NCBI RefSeq assembly: GCF_045291545.1
Contig: NZ_CP149514.1
Span: 1,798,001-1,862,000 of the forward strand
Length of the DNA: 64,000 nucleotides
DNA from: Gallaecimonas sp045291545
GTDB lineage: Bacteria; Pseudomonadota; Gammaproteobacteria; Enterobacterales; Gallaecimonadaceae
Direction of reading: 5' to 3'
The notes under the pieces: generated by a model
The model's database searches: none
Told to the model about the DNA's origin: nothing
Seen by the model: only the letters and a program-made list of their open reading frames with translations
Program-made: the position numbers and the translations under genes
Part shown: positions 53,381 to 61,238 of the stretch, piece after piece
Layout: the number at the start of each line of letters is the position of its first letter
How positions within the stretch are numbered: the stretch's first letter is position 1

Positions 53381-54754
53381 TTACTTGTCGCCAATATAAA
53401 CCCGGTAACTCCAGGCCGGAAGTGTCAGGCTATCGTTCCCCTTGAACGACACCGCTTGGCCACTGAAATACTCGTGGTATTGGCCTTGATAGAGGCTTTC
53501 AGCAAAGTATACGGTTTTCGGCTGGGCCGAAAAATTCATCACCGCAAAAACCTTGTCGTGATCTTTTTGCCGTACGAAGCTCAACACCTGACTTTCATGA
53601 TTATTCGGCACCTTGATCATGGTGGCGCCCCAATGGGCATTCCACAGCGCCGGGTTTTCGTGCTTGAGCTTAAACAGCTGCTGGTAAAGGGTGCCGATGG
53701 GGCTGGGCTGCCAGTGAATGGGGTCGCGTTTGAAAAACGCCAGCCGCTTGGTGTTACCGGCTTCCTGGCCGTTGTAAATCAACGGCAGGCCTTCTCCTAC
53801 CACAGACAAGACAATGGCCGGTTTCAGGGCATCGCCAAAGGCTTCAAACTGCGTGCCTTCCCAGCTGTTTTTGTCATGGTTGGAGACAAAGGTCATGCGC
53901 ATGGCATTTTTCGGCCAGGCACTTTCGTTTTGTGAGTAATAGCCTGCCAGCGCACCGACATTGGCTTTGCCGGTCGCCACCCGGTGCATGGCGTCGTACC
54001 AGCTCCAGGCGTAGGTCATATCGAAAGCGTGGGCGTGCAAGTCACGAGACTCCCACTCGGCCAGCATGAACACCGGCTTGATTTTATCAAGTTCGCGGCG
54101 CACTTCGTTCCAGAAATCCACCGGCACATAACCGGCCACATCGCAGCGGAAACCATCAACATCAGCTTCCTTGACCCAGTATTTCATGGCGTCGGTCATG
54201 TATTTACGCAGGCCCGGCTTGTCATAGTTGAGGTCAATGATGTCGCTCCAGTCAAACCAGGGCGTGGGGTGAAAATCACCTTTGTAGTCTTTGGCGTACC
54301 AATCCGGATGTTCGGTAGCCAGCTTGTTGTCCCAGGCGCTGTGGTTGGCTACCCAATCGAGGATCACGTGCATCCCCAACTTATGGGCCTCAGCCACGAA
54401 CGCTTTGAGGTCGGCCAGGGTGCCAAATTCCGGGTTCACGCCGTAATAGTCTTTCACCGAATAGGGGCTGCCCAGCTCGCCTTTGCGATGCTTAACACCA
54501 ATGGGGTTGATGGGCATCAGCCAGACAATATCAACGCCCAGTTTTTTTAGCCGCGGCAGTTGCTGCTGCGCCGCCTTGAAGGTGCCCTCAGCTGTAAACT
54601 GGCGGGTGTTTAATTCATAGATGGTGGCGTTTTTAGACCACTCGGGGTGTTTTATCTGCACATAGGGCACAGGCTGGTAAGGGTTGCTGCTGCTCTGTTG
54701 CTGAGCACAACCTGCCAGCGCCAGCAGACTGGCGGCAATCACGGCGTATCGCAT
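53381..54754 (-). CDS. Alpha-amylase family (GH13) lipoprotein
   Basis: 457 residues. Lipoprotein signal ALAGCAQQQSSS, so envelope-anchored. GH13 regions: I DWVANHSAWDN, II GFRCDVAGY (catalytic Asp), III MLAEWES (Glu acid), IV FVSNHDKNSWEG (Asp). The C-terminal domain is short and all-beta. It hydrolyses alpha-glucan oligomers; anchoring suggests surface or periplasmic maltodextrin use. ATG 54754 chosen for the signal; GGAAA precedes it. A LacI-type operator lies 71 bases upstream. Confidence 0.88.
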   Translation of the reverse strand: MRYAVIAASLLALAGCAQQQSSSNPYQPVPYVQIKHPEWSKNATIYELNTRQFTAEGTFKAAQQQLPRLKKLGVDIVWLMPINPIGVKHRKGELGSPYSVKDYYGVNPEFGTLADLKAFVAEAHKLGMHVILDWVANHSAWDNKLATEHPDWYAKDYKGDFHPTPWFDWSDIIDLNYDKPGLRKYMTDAMKYWVKEADVDGFRCDVAGYVPVDFWNEVRRELDKIKPVFMLAEWESRDLHAHAFDMTYAWSWYDAMHRVATGKANVGALAGYYSQNESAWPKNAMRMTFVSNHDKNSWEGTQFEAFGDALKPAIVLSVVGEGLPLIYNGQEAGNTKRLAFFKRDPIHWQPSPIGTLYQQLFKLKHENPALWNAHWGATMIKVPNNHESQVLSFVRQKDHDKVFAVMNFSAQPKTVYFAESLYQGQYHEYFSGQAVSFKGNDSLTLPAWSYRVYIGDK

Positions 54755-54817
54755 AAAGGTTTCCATTTGTGTTAACGCAAAGGTCAGGCTAAGCATCACA
54801 GCTCAATGGCGGCTTCG

Positions 54818-54846
54818 CCAGTACTTGCAAACGTATGCAATACTGG
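54818..54846. promoter_or_regulatory. LacI/PurR-type operator between amylase and nuclease genes
   Basis: The core TTGCAAACGTATGCAA (54825-54840) is a 16-base palindrome with one mismatched pair and a central CG, extended by CCAGTA/TACTGG arms to 29 bases. LacI-GalR regulators bind such sites; the core GCAAACGT-TGC also resembles the PurR box. It lies 71 bases before the amylase ATG and 95-100 before the nuclease ATG. Confidence 0.6.
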
Positions 54847-54940
54847 CCCGGCCACCAGCTCCCAGTACTGTGCGACAAAGCGCCTTGCGGCAGCTGGGGT
54901 AAAAACCGGTACAATGGCGAAAAAACCGGAGTAGTTCACC

Positions 54941-55708
54941 ATGCGTCACCTTTTCTGGCTTCTTTCTTTACTGGTTACCTCGCAGGCCTTTGCCTGGGGC
55001 TTTAATGGCCACAAGGCCATTTGTGAGGCGGCTTACGATCTTAGCTCTACCCATACTCAGCAGCGCCTTGACGCCATTGTCAAAAAGCAAGGGGGTTACC
55101 ACTCTTTTGCCGAAAGCTGCACCTGGGCTGACGACATCAAAAAAGACCACCAGTGGGATTGGTCAAAGCACCTGCATTACATCAACCTGCCGCGCAGCGC
55201 CAAAGTGCTCAAAGCCAGCGATTGCGGCCCCAAAGGCTGCGTGCTGTCGGCCATCAAGCACTACCGCGCCGTGCTGACCCAAAATCCCAATGACTGGCAG
55301 GCGCTGTTCTTCCTGTCACATTTTGTCGGTGATATTCACCAGCCGCTGCATGTCAGCTATGCCGATGACTGGGGTGGCAACAAAACCAAAGGCATGTTCT
55401 TTGGCAAGGAAATGAACCTGCACGGTATCTGGGATTACGGCATGCTCGACCACATGGGTGGTGATGACTGGCTGCACTTTGGCGATCAGCTCGCCAAGCT
55501 GGCCTCGCCCAGCATGCAAGGCGGTACACCGTTGCAGTGGGGTAATGAGTCTTATCAGATAACCCGCCAGGTTTATCGCTACTACGGCCAGCACCACGAT
55601 ATGGGCCAGGGATATGTGGACCACTTCGGGCCTATCGCCAAGGTACGCATGGAAAAAGCGGCCGAGCGGCTGGCAGCTATTCTCGATAAAATTTACCAGC
55701 AGCACTAA
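54941..55708 (+). CDS. S1/P1-type nuclease
   Basis: 255 residues with signal peptide (SQAFA, cleaved so that Trp becomes the first residue, as needed for zinc binding). Family landmarks: WGFNGHKAICEAA, SCTWADDIK, HYINLP, FLSHFVGDIHQPLHVSYADDWGGN with the zinc ligands, and LHGIWDYGMLDH. Periplasmic or secreted zinc nuclease that degrades single-stranded DNA and RNA. Divergent from the amylase and followed by a terminator. Confidence 0.93.
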   Translation: MRHLFWLLSLLVTSQAFAWGFNGHKAICEAAYDLSSTHTQQRLDAIVKKQGGYHSFAESCTWADDIKKDHQWDWSKHLHYINLPRSAKVLKASDCGPKGCVLSAIKHYRAVLTQNPNDWQALFFLSHFVGDIHQPLHVSYADDWGGNKTKGMFFGKEMNLHGIWDYGMLDHMGGDDWLHFGDQLAKLASPSMQGGTPLQWGNESYQITRQVYRYYGQHHDMGQGYVDHFGPIAKVRMEKAAERLAAILDKIYQQH

Positions 55709-55712
55709 CAGC

Positions 55713-55740
55713 AAAAAGCCCCGCTTAAGCGGGGCTTTTT
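55713..55740. terminator. Terminator after the S1/P1 nuclease
   Basis: AAAAAGCCCCGC, ttaa, GCGGGGCTTTTT; symmetric, located between convergent genes. Confidence 0.92.
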
Positions 55741-55741
55741 C

Positions 55742-56275
55742 TTAGTGGGCTTTGCCCAAGGCCTGACTGATAGCCGCTTTGTCCTTATCGCTAAGCTTAC
55801 TGTGGCGAATAAGGTCGATGATCACCTCAGCATCCGATGCGCCCGGCGGCAACGGTGGCCGCGGCGCCAGATGAGTGTCATGTTCATGTAAGGTGATCGC
55901 CACCCGGCGCAACTCGGCATTGGCTTGTTCAATAGCCTCCCGGGCCTGCTGCTGCGCCTGGATGCGGATCACTTCAACCCGCTGACGCTGGCGCTCAGCA
56001 TTGGCTCTGGCTTTGTCGGCCTCGGCCATTTGCTTTTCAATTTTTTGGGCTTGTTCTTCACTACCGAGCTGTTTGACCAACGCTTTGTGCAGCGCGGCTT
56101 TTGAGTGAGCAGACACATCAAGGTGCTGGTCGTCACTGTCAATCACCAGGTGATAACGGATTTTTTGCTCTGCTGGCGCTGGCGCCGCCGGGGCTGGAGT
56201 ATCACCGGCATGGGCAGCACAAGACAGTTGCAAAGTGGCCGGCAGCAGTACTGCCAGCAGCGTTAATGGTTTCAT
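55742..56275 (-). CDS. Periplasmic coiled-coil protein next to a kinase pair
   Basis: 177 residues with a signal peptide (cleavage after AAHA, residue 23). Pro/Ala linker, short strand HLVIDSDDQHLDVSAHS, then a 50-residue charged coiled coil (about 75-128, with EKQMAEADKARANAERQRQ), then a Pro-rich stretch and helical tail. The composition resembles the periplasmic segment of the adjacent kinase, suggesting interaction. Family not recognised. GGAGGAAGACC precedes ATG. A sigma54-like promoter lies just upstream on the same strand. Confidence 0.72.
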   Translation of the reverse strand: MKPLTLLAVLLPATLQLSCAAHAGDTPAPAAPAPAEQKIRYHLVIDSDDQHLDVSAHSKAALHKALVKQLGSEEQAQKIEKQMAEADKARANAERQRQRVEVIRIQAQQQAREAIEQANAELRRVAITLHEHDTHLAPRPPLPPGASDAEVIIDLIRHSKLSDKDKAAISQALGKAH

Positions 56276-56309
56276 GGTCTTCCTCCTTAATGGGTGTCGC
56301 CAGCAAGGA

Positions 56310-56325
56310 TGGAAGTCTCATGCCA
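56310..56325 (-). promoter_or_regulatory. Sigma54-like promoter for the periplasmic protein gene
   Basis: On the minus strand TGGCATGAGACTTCCA: -24 TGGCA-G agrees well; the -12 element reads TTCC instead of TTGC, so the key GC is imperfect. Expected start of transcription would be about 23 bases before the ATG. Placed opposite a gene for an NtrC-type activator. Confidence 0.35.
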
Positions 56326-56378
56326 AAACGTAATCATTTGTTTTTATTTGCTTTTCATAAATCGGTTGAAAAAAAATG

Positions 56379-56392
56379 TCCCCATTTGGGGA
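56379..56392. promoter_or_regulatory. Perfect 14-base palindrome upstream of the kinase gene
   Basis: TCCCCATTTGGGGA, centred about 88 bases upstream of the sigma54-like start and 97 bases before the kinase ATG: the position expected of an NtrC-type enhancer site. Could also be a weak terminator-like hairpin, but no T-run follows. Confidence 0.45.
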
Positions 56393-56482
56393 TCTTGCCC
56401 GCAAATCGGCACAGCCACTGTGGCCCTTGGGCTGGTCGCCGCTGGCGACAGCCTCTGTTAGCCTCATAACACAGGAGGGCAT

Positions 56483-57769
56483 ATGGCCGTTAAATACACC
56501 TTGCTGGCCGTTTTCGGGCCACTTTTTTTACTGCTGGCAGCCGCGCAGCTATGGCTACTGCATAGCCTCAAAGATGACATCAACCTCGAAGTGGTCAGTG
56601 TCAGTCGTCATGCGGTCAGCCACGCACTGCAAGAATTCAATCAACTTCAAGAGCCGGCGCCGCCCTTACCAGCTATCACCATTCCAAACGACCTGGCCGG
56701 CCTGGCGCCCCACGAAACCGCACGGCTGCGTGCCGAAGTCCGGGTGCTGACACAACGGGCCAAAGCCGAGCAGCAACGCCAAGCCGCCGAACTGGCCCGC
56801 CAGGCCGAACGCTCGGCCATCGCCGCCATTGAACAGCGCCGTGATACCCCGGCGATGCCCGCCGTGCATGTGGTGCGTGCCGCTAACACCAAGCTATGGG
56901 CCAGCCTGGCCATTACCTGCTTGCTGGCACTGCTGGCCATTTACCTGCTGGCCCGAGCGTTATCACGGCCACTAGAGCAGCTTAGCCAGGGGCTGCATCA
57001 GGTGGCCTCCGGCCACTTGGGAGTACATATTACGCCACGCGGCATGGGCGAAGTGAAAAGCGCCATTAACAGCTTTAACCAGATGAGTCGCGAGCTGGGG
57101 CAACTGCGCGAACAAGAGCAGCGCATGCAGGCTCAGGCGCAATTGGCTGAGCTGGGTGATGTAGCCCGGGGCCTGGCGCACAGCTTACGTAACCCCTTAC
57201 ATACCATTGGCCTGACCTTGGAAGGCCCCTGCGACGAGGCCCAGCGCCAGGGCATTCGCCAAAAACTGCAGCAGATGGACAACACCATCAAGGCGTTACT
57301 GACGCTGTCAGCACAGGGAGTCAACCGCCAGCAGGCGCTGGTGCTCAGTGAACTGCTGGCCGATATCAGGCTCAGCATTGGTGGCCAATGGCAGCTGACA
57401 CTGCCCCCACACTGCACCATGCTGGCTGACGAAGCCGAGCTGCGGGCCATGCTGCATGCCATCATGAGTAATGCTCTGGAAGCGGCGCCCGGGCAAAGGG
57501 CAGAGTTAACCGTCAGTCAGGACGACAACGGCACCACCATTCGTGTGCATGATCAGGGGCCGGGGCTCAGTGATGCTATCAAAGCGCGGCTGTTCACCCC
57601 ACACGCCACCCATAAAGCCGATGGCGCCGGCATGGGTTTGTATATTGCTGAACGCCTGGCTCGGCTACGTTACGGTGGCAGCCTGAGCTTGGCTAACCAC
57701 CCTGATGGAGGCGCCGAAGCGGTTTTATTTTTACCTGGAGAAAAGCCTGATGCGCCTGTTGCTGGTTGA
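56483..57769 (+). CDS. Sensor histidine kinase
   Basis: 428 residues. Two membrane helices (about 5-27 and 138-158) bracket a small periplasmic domain with a charged coiled coil (80-125), then HAMP, then a His box GLAHSLRNPLHTIGL with phospho-His, and a HATPase domain with N box (HAIMSNALEAAP), G1 DQGPGLSD and G2 GAGMGLYIAERLARL. GGAGGG precedes ATG. Its 3' end overlaps the activator start by 20 bases. Confidence 0.92.
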   Translation: MAVKYTLLAVFGPLFLLLAAAQLWLLHSLKDDINLEVVSVSRHAVSHALQEFNQLQEPAPPLPAITIPNDLAGLAPHETARLRAEVRVLTQRAKAEQQRQAAELARQAERSAIAAIEQRRDTPAMPAVHVVRAANTKLWASLAITCLLALLAIYLLARALSRPLEQLSQGLHQVASGHLGVHITPRGMGEVKSAINSFNQMSRELGQLREQEQRMQAQAQLAELGDVARGLAHSLRNPLHTIGLTLEGPCDEAQRQGIRQKLQQMDNTIKALLTLSAQGVNRQQALVLSELLADIRLSIGGQWQLTLPPHCTMLADEAELRAMLHAIMSNALEAAPGQRAELTVSQDDNGTTIRVHDQGPGLSDAIKARLFTPHATHKADGAGMGLYIAERLARLRYGGSLSLANHPDGGAEAVLFLPGEKPDAPVAG

Positions 57770-59075
57770 AGATGATGCTGAACAACGGCAACTACTTAGT
57801 GCCCTGCTGGGGGAGTATCAGCTCATCAGCGCCGCCAGCGTCGCACAGGCAGAGCCGCTACTAACACAAGTTGACCTGGTGCTATCTGACTGGAAACTCG
57901 GCGATGGTGACGGCCTCAGCCTGCTCCGCCAATGCCAGCGGCTCAGTAACCCGCCAGCCTTTGTGATGATGACCGCCTACGGCACCATCAGCCATGCGGT
58001 GGAAGCCATGCGCCTGGGCGCAGATGACTACCTGTCCAAGCCCTTTTCCCGGCAGGAATTACAACTGACCCTAAGTAAAGTCAGCCGCGCTCAGCAACTA
58101 AAACAGGATAACCGCCGCCTTAATGAAGCCCTGACTGACCAGCATAAGCTGACCGACATTATCGGCAACTCACCGGCCATGCGGCAATTGCACAGCCGCT
58201 TGGCCAGAGTCAGCGATACCGACGCCACAGTGCTTATCGAAGGGGAATCCGGTACCGGCAAAGAGCTGGCCGCCCGCGCTCTGCACCGCTTGTCGCGGCG
58301 CAGCAACAAGGCCTTTATTGCCGTTAACTGCGGCGCTATTCCGGAAGCCCTGGCCGAAAGTGAGCTGTTTGGCGCCGACAAAGGCGCTTTTACCGGCGCC
58401 AACCAGGCCAAGGCCGGTAAATTCGAAGCGGCCAGTGGCGGCACCTTGTTCCTTGACGAGATCGGCGAGTTACCACTGCCACTGCAAAGTAAACTGCTGC
58501 GCGTCTTACAAGAAGGCCGGGTGACCCGGCTTGGCGAACACCAGGAACGGCCGGTGGATGTTCGCATCATTGCCGCAACCAACCGTGAGCTGAAAAGTGA
58601 AGTGGCCGCGGGTCGCTTTCGTGAAGATCTCTACTACCGGCTGAATGTGGTACCACTGACGCTGCCACCGCTGCGTGAGCGTAAAGACGACATTCCAGCC
58701 CTTTGCCGGCATTTTCTTGATCAATACAGCCGCCGCCACCAACTGCCGGCACCGCCTCTGGATAGCGCCTTGCTCAAGCGTTTTCTCGATCACCACTGGC
58801 CGGGCAATGTCAGGGAGCTGGCCAACCGTCTTGAGCGGCTGGTATTACTGGGAGAAGACATGCCCGGAGCAACGTTGAGTACGCCGCAGCAGGCAGATTT
58901 TGAGCTGACCTTGCCTCCCGGCGGCCTGGACTGGGATAGCTTTGAGCGCCACTGCTTGGATAAAGCTCTGGCGCTCAACGGGGGAAACCGCCGGCAAACC
59001 GCCCGTTATCTCAACTTGGGTTATAAGGCCTTGTTATATCGACTGGAAAAACACGGCCTGTCAAAAAATCATTAA
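57750..59075 (+). CDS. NtrC-family sigma54-dependent response regulator
   Basis: 441 residues. Receiver with phospho-Asp47 in DLVLSDWKLGDG, acidic pair in VEDDAEQ; AAA+ domain with Walker A GESGTGKE, sigma54 loop ELFGADKGAFTGA (GAFTGA intact), Walker B GGTLFLDEIGELP; C-terminal Fis-type HTH (NGGNRRQTARYLNLGYKALL). Activates sigma54 promoters in response to its partner kinase. ATG 57750 lies in the kinase 3' end, GGAGAAAAG upstream. Confidence 0.95.
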   Translation: MRLLLVEDDAEQRQLLSALLGEYQLISAASVAQAEPLLTQVDLVLSDWKLGDGDGLSLLRQCQRLSNPPAFVMMTAYGTISHAVEAMRLGADDYLSKPFSRQELQLTLSKVSRAQQLKQDNRRLNEALTDQHKLTDIIGNSPAMRQLHSRLARVSDTDATVLIEGESGTGKELAARALHRLSRRSNKAFIAVNCGAIPEALAESELFGADKGAFTGANQAKAGKFEAASGGTLFLDEIGELPLPLQSKLLRVLQEGRVTRLGEHQERPVDVRIIAATNRELKSEVAAGRFREDLYYRLNVVPLTLPPLRERKDDIPALCRHFLDQYSRRHQLPAPPLDSALLKRFLDHHWPGNVRELANRLERLVLLGEDMPGATLSTPQQADFELTLPPGGLDWDSFERHCLDKALALNGGNRRQTARYLNLGYKALLYRLEKHGLSKNH

Positions 59076-59127
59076 CATGGCCGATACAACTGGGTAGAGT
59101 GGGGAAAAACGCGGATTAGGAGGTTGC

Positions 59128-59217
59128 ATGAAGCGTTGGTGGCAGGCCTTGTTGCTGATCCTGATCACCCTGATCATGTTGGCAGCTTATTACTACGCCA
59201 GCACCTTACCTGATTAA
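59128..59217 (+). CDS. Small single-helix membrane peptide, 29 aa
   Basis: ATG 59128 to TAA 59217, preceded by a consensus AGGAGG 5 bases upstream. The product is basic at the N-terminus (MKRWWQ), has one hydrophobic stretch (residues 7-20) and a short polar tail (YYYASTLPD). No coding gene overlaps it, and a terminator follows at once. Function unknown; conserved small membrane peptides of this size often sit beside or regulate larger proteins. Confidence 0.7.
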   Translation: MKRWWQALLLILITLIMLAAYYYASTLPD

Positions 59218-59240
59218 AACCCCGCCTCGGCGGGGTTTTA
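59216..59240. terminator. Terminator after the small peptide, shared with uvrB
   Basis: AAAACCCCGC, ctcg, GCGGGGTTTTA; between the peptide and the convergent uvrB gene. Confidence 0.9.
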
Positions 59241-61238
59241 CAGGGTTTTAAGCTGTTCGTTGAGCGCCGCCAGCTGATCCCGCAGCTGCGCCGCCTGCTC
59301 AAACTCCAGGTTCTGGGCATGGCGGTACATGGTTTTTTCCAGTTCACTGATCTGCGCGGCCAGTGTTTTGGCGTCTGTCGGCGCGGCGCTACCTTTAATG
59401 CGCCCTTTGCCTTTGCCGGTGTTCGCCACCACTTTACCCAGCTGCAGAATATCCCCGACTTTCTTGTTCAGTGCCGTCGGCACAATGCCATGCTCGGCAT
59501 TGAAGGCTTCCTGCTTGGCCCGGCGCCGGGCAGTTTCATCCATGGCCCGGCGCATCGAGCCGGTAATGCGGTCAGCATACAAAATGGCCTTGCCACGCAC
59601 GTTCCGGGCGGCCCTGCCCATGGTCTGAATGAGCGAACGATCAGAGCGCAGAAAGCCTTCTTTATCGGCATCAAGAATAGCCACCAGTGAAACCTCCGGC
59701 ATATCCAGGCCCTCACGCAGCAGGTTAATGCCCACCAGCACATCAAACTTGCCCAGTCGCAGATCGCGGATAATTTCCACCCGCTCAACGGTATCCACAT
59801 CCGAGTGCAGATAACGCACCCGAACCCCATGCTCATTGAGGTATTCAGTCAGATCCTCAGCCATCTTTTTGGTCAGTGTGGTGATCAGAACCCGTTCGTC
59901 CAGCGCCACCCGCTCACCAATTTCCGACAGCACATCGTCAACCTGAGTCGCAACCGGCCGCACTTCCACCAGCGGGTCGAGCAAACCGGTAGGCCGCACC
60001 ACCTGTTCCACCACATCGCCACTGGAGCGCTCCAACTCATAGTTGCCCGGCGTTGCTGAGACGTAGATGGTCTGTGGCGTAATGGCCTCAAACTCGTCAA
60101 ACTTCAATGGCCGGTTATCCAGCGCTGACGGCAACCGGAAGCCATACTCCACCAGGGTTTCCTTGCGGGAGCGGTCACCTTTGAACATGGCGCCGATCTG
60201 CGGCACCGTGACGTGGGATTCATCGATGATCAGCAAACCGTCAGCCGGCAGATAATCAATCAGCGTCGGCGGCGGCTCACCGGGGTTACGGCCCGACAGG
60301 TAACGTGAGTAATTCTCGATTCCGGAGCAATAGCCCAGCTCAACCATCATCTCAATATCAAACTGGGTACGCTGGGCCAGCCGCTGCTCTTCCACCAACT
60401 TATTGGCACTGCGCAGCTCGGCCCGCCGCTGTTGCAGCTCCTGTTTGATGTTTTCGACCGCTTCAAGCACCTTTTCCCGCGGCGTCACATAGTGGGTTTT
60501 CGGGTATATCGTAACCCGCCCAAGACCGGACCGCAGTACCTGGCCGGTGAGCGGATCAAAGGTGCTGATGCGTTCCACTTCATCATCAAACAGTTCAATA
60601 CGAATAGCTTCCTCGTCGCTTTCGGCCGGGTGAATATCAATCACCTCCCCCCGTACCCGGTAGGTGCCACGGCTAAAGGCCGCTTCGTTACGGCTGTACT
60701 GCAGTTCCGCCAGACGGCGTAAAATTGCACGCTGATCGATGATGTCGCCCTGGCGAATGTGCAGCATCATGGACAGGTAACTCTGCGGATCTCCCAGGCC
60801 GTAAATGGCCGAAACCGAGGCCACTATCACCACGTCACGGCGCTCCATCAGAGCCTTGGTGGCCGACAGCCGCATTTGTTCGATGTGGTCGTTTATCGAG
60901 GCGTCTTTTTCAATAAAGGTGTCTGACGCCGGGACATAGGCTTCCGGCTGATAGTAGTCGTAATAGGAGACAAAATATTCCACCGCGTTTTGTGGAAAAA
61001 ACTCTTTCATCTCACCATAAAGCTGTGCGGCCAGGGTTTTATTGTGGGCCAGCAGCAAGGTTGGCCGCCCCTGCTGGGCAATGACGTTGGCCATGGTGAA
61101 GGTCTTACCGGAACCGGTCACGCCCAGCAGCGTCTGATGCGCCAGTCCGGCTTCCAGGCCCTCGTTCAGCTGGCTGATAGCCGCCGGTTGGTCACCGGCT
61201 GGCTGATAATCCGATTTCAGCGTAAAGGGCTTGCTCAT
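59238..61238 (-). CDS. uvrB: Excinuclease ABC subunit B
   Basis: 666 residues. Helicase motif I GVTGSGKTFTMAN near residue 39, beta-hairpin region YDYYQPEAYVP, motif II VIDESHVT-like, helicase motifs V-VI (DVLVGINLLREGLDMPE, QTMGRAARN), and C-terminal UVR domain binding UvrC. Loads on damaged DNA in nucleotide excision repair. ATG 61238 has GGGAGC upstream and overlaps the MATE stop codon by 4 bases, so it is at least partly translated from that transcript. Confidence 0.97.
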   Translation of the reverse strand: MSKPFTLKSDYQPAGDQPAAISQLNEGLEAGLAHQTLLGVTGSGKTFTMANVIAQQGRPTLLLAHNKTLAAQLYGEMKEFFPQNAVEYFVSYYDYYQPEAYVPASDTFIEKDASINDHIEQMRLSATKALMERRDVVIVASVSAIYGLGDPQSYLSMMLHIRQGDIIDQRAILRRLAELQYSRNEAAFSRGTYRVRGEVIDIHPAESDEEAIRIELFDDEVERISTFDPLTGQVLRSGLGRVTIYPKTHYVTPREKVLEAVENIKQELQQRRAELRSANKLVEEQRLAQRTQFDIEMMVELGYCSGIENYSRYLSGRNPGEPPPTLIDYLPADGLLIIDESHVTVPQIGAMFKGDRSRKETLVEYGFRLPSALDNRPLKFDEFEAITPQTIYVSATPGNYELERSSGDVVEQVVRPTGLLDPLVEVRPVATQVDDVLSEIGERVALDERVLITTLTKKMAEDLTEYLNEHGVRVRYLHSDVDTVERVEIIRDLRLGKFDVLVGINLLREGLDMPEVSLVAILDADKEGFLRSDRSLIQTMGRAARNVRGKAILYADRITGSMRRAMDETARRRAKQEAFNAEHGIVPTALNKKVGDILQLGKVVANTGKGKGRIKGSAAPTDAKTLAAQISELEKTMYRHAQNLEFEQAAQLRDQLAALNEQLKTL

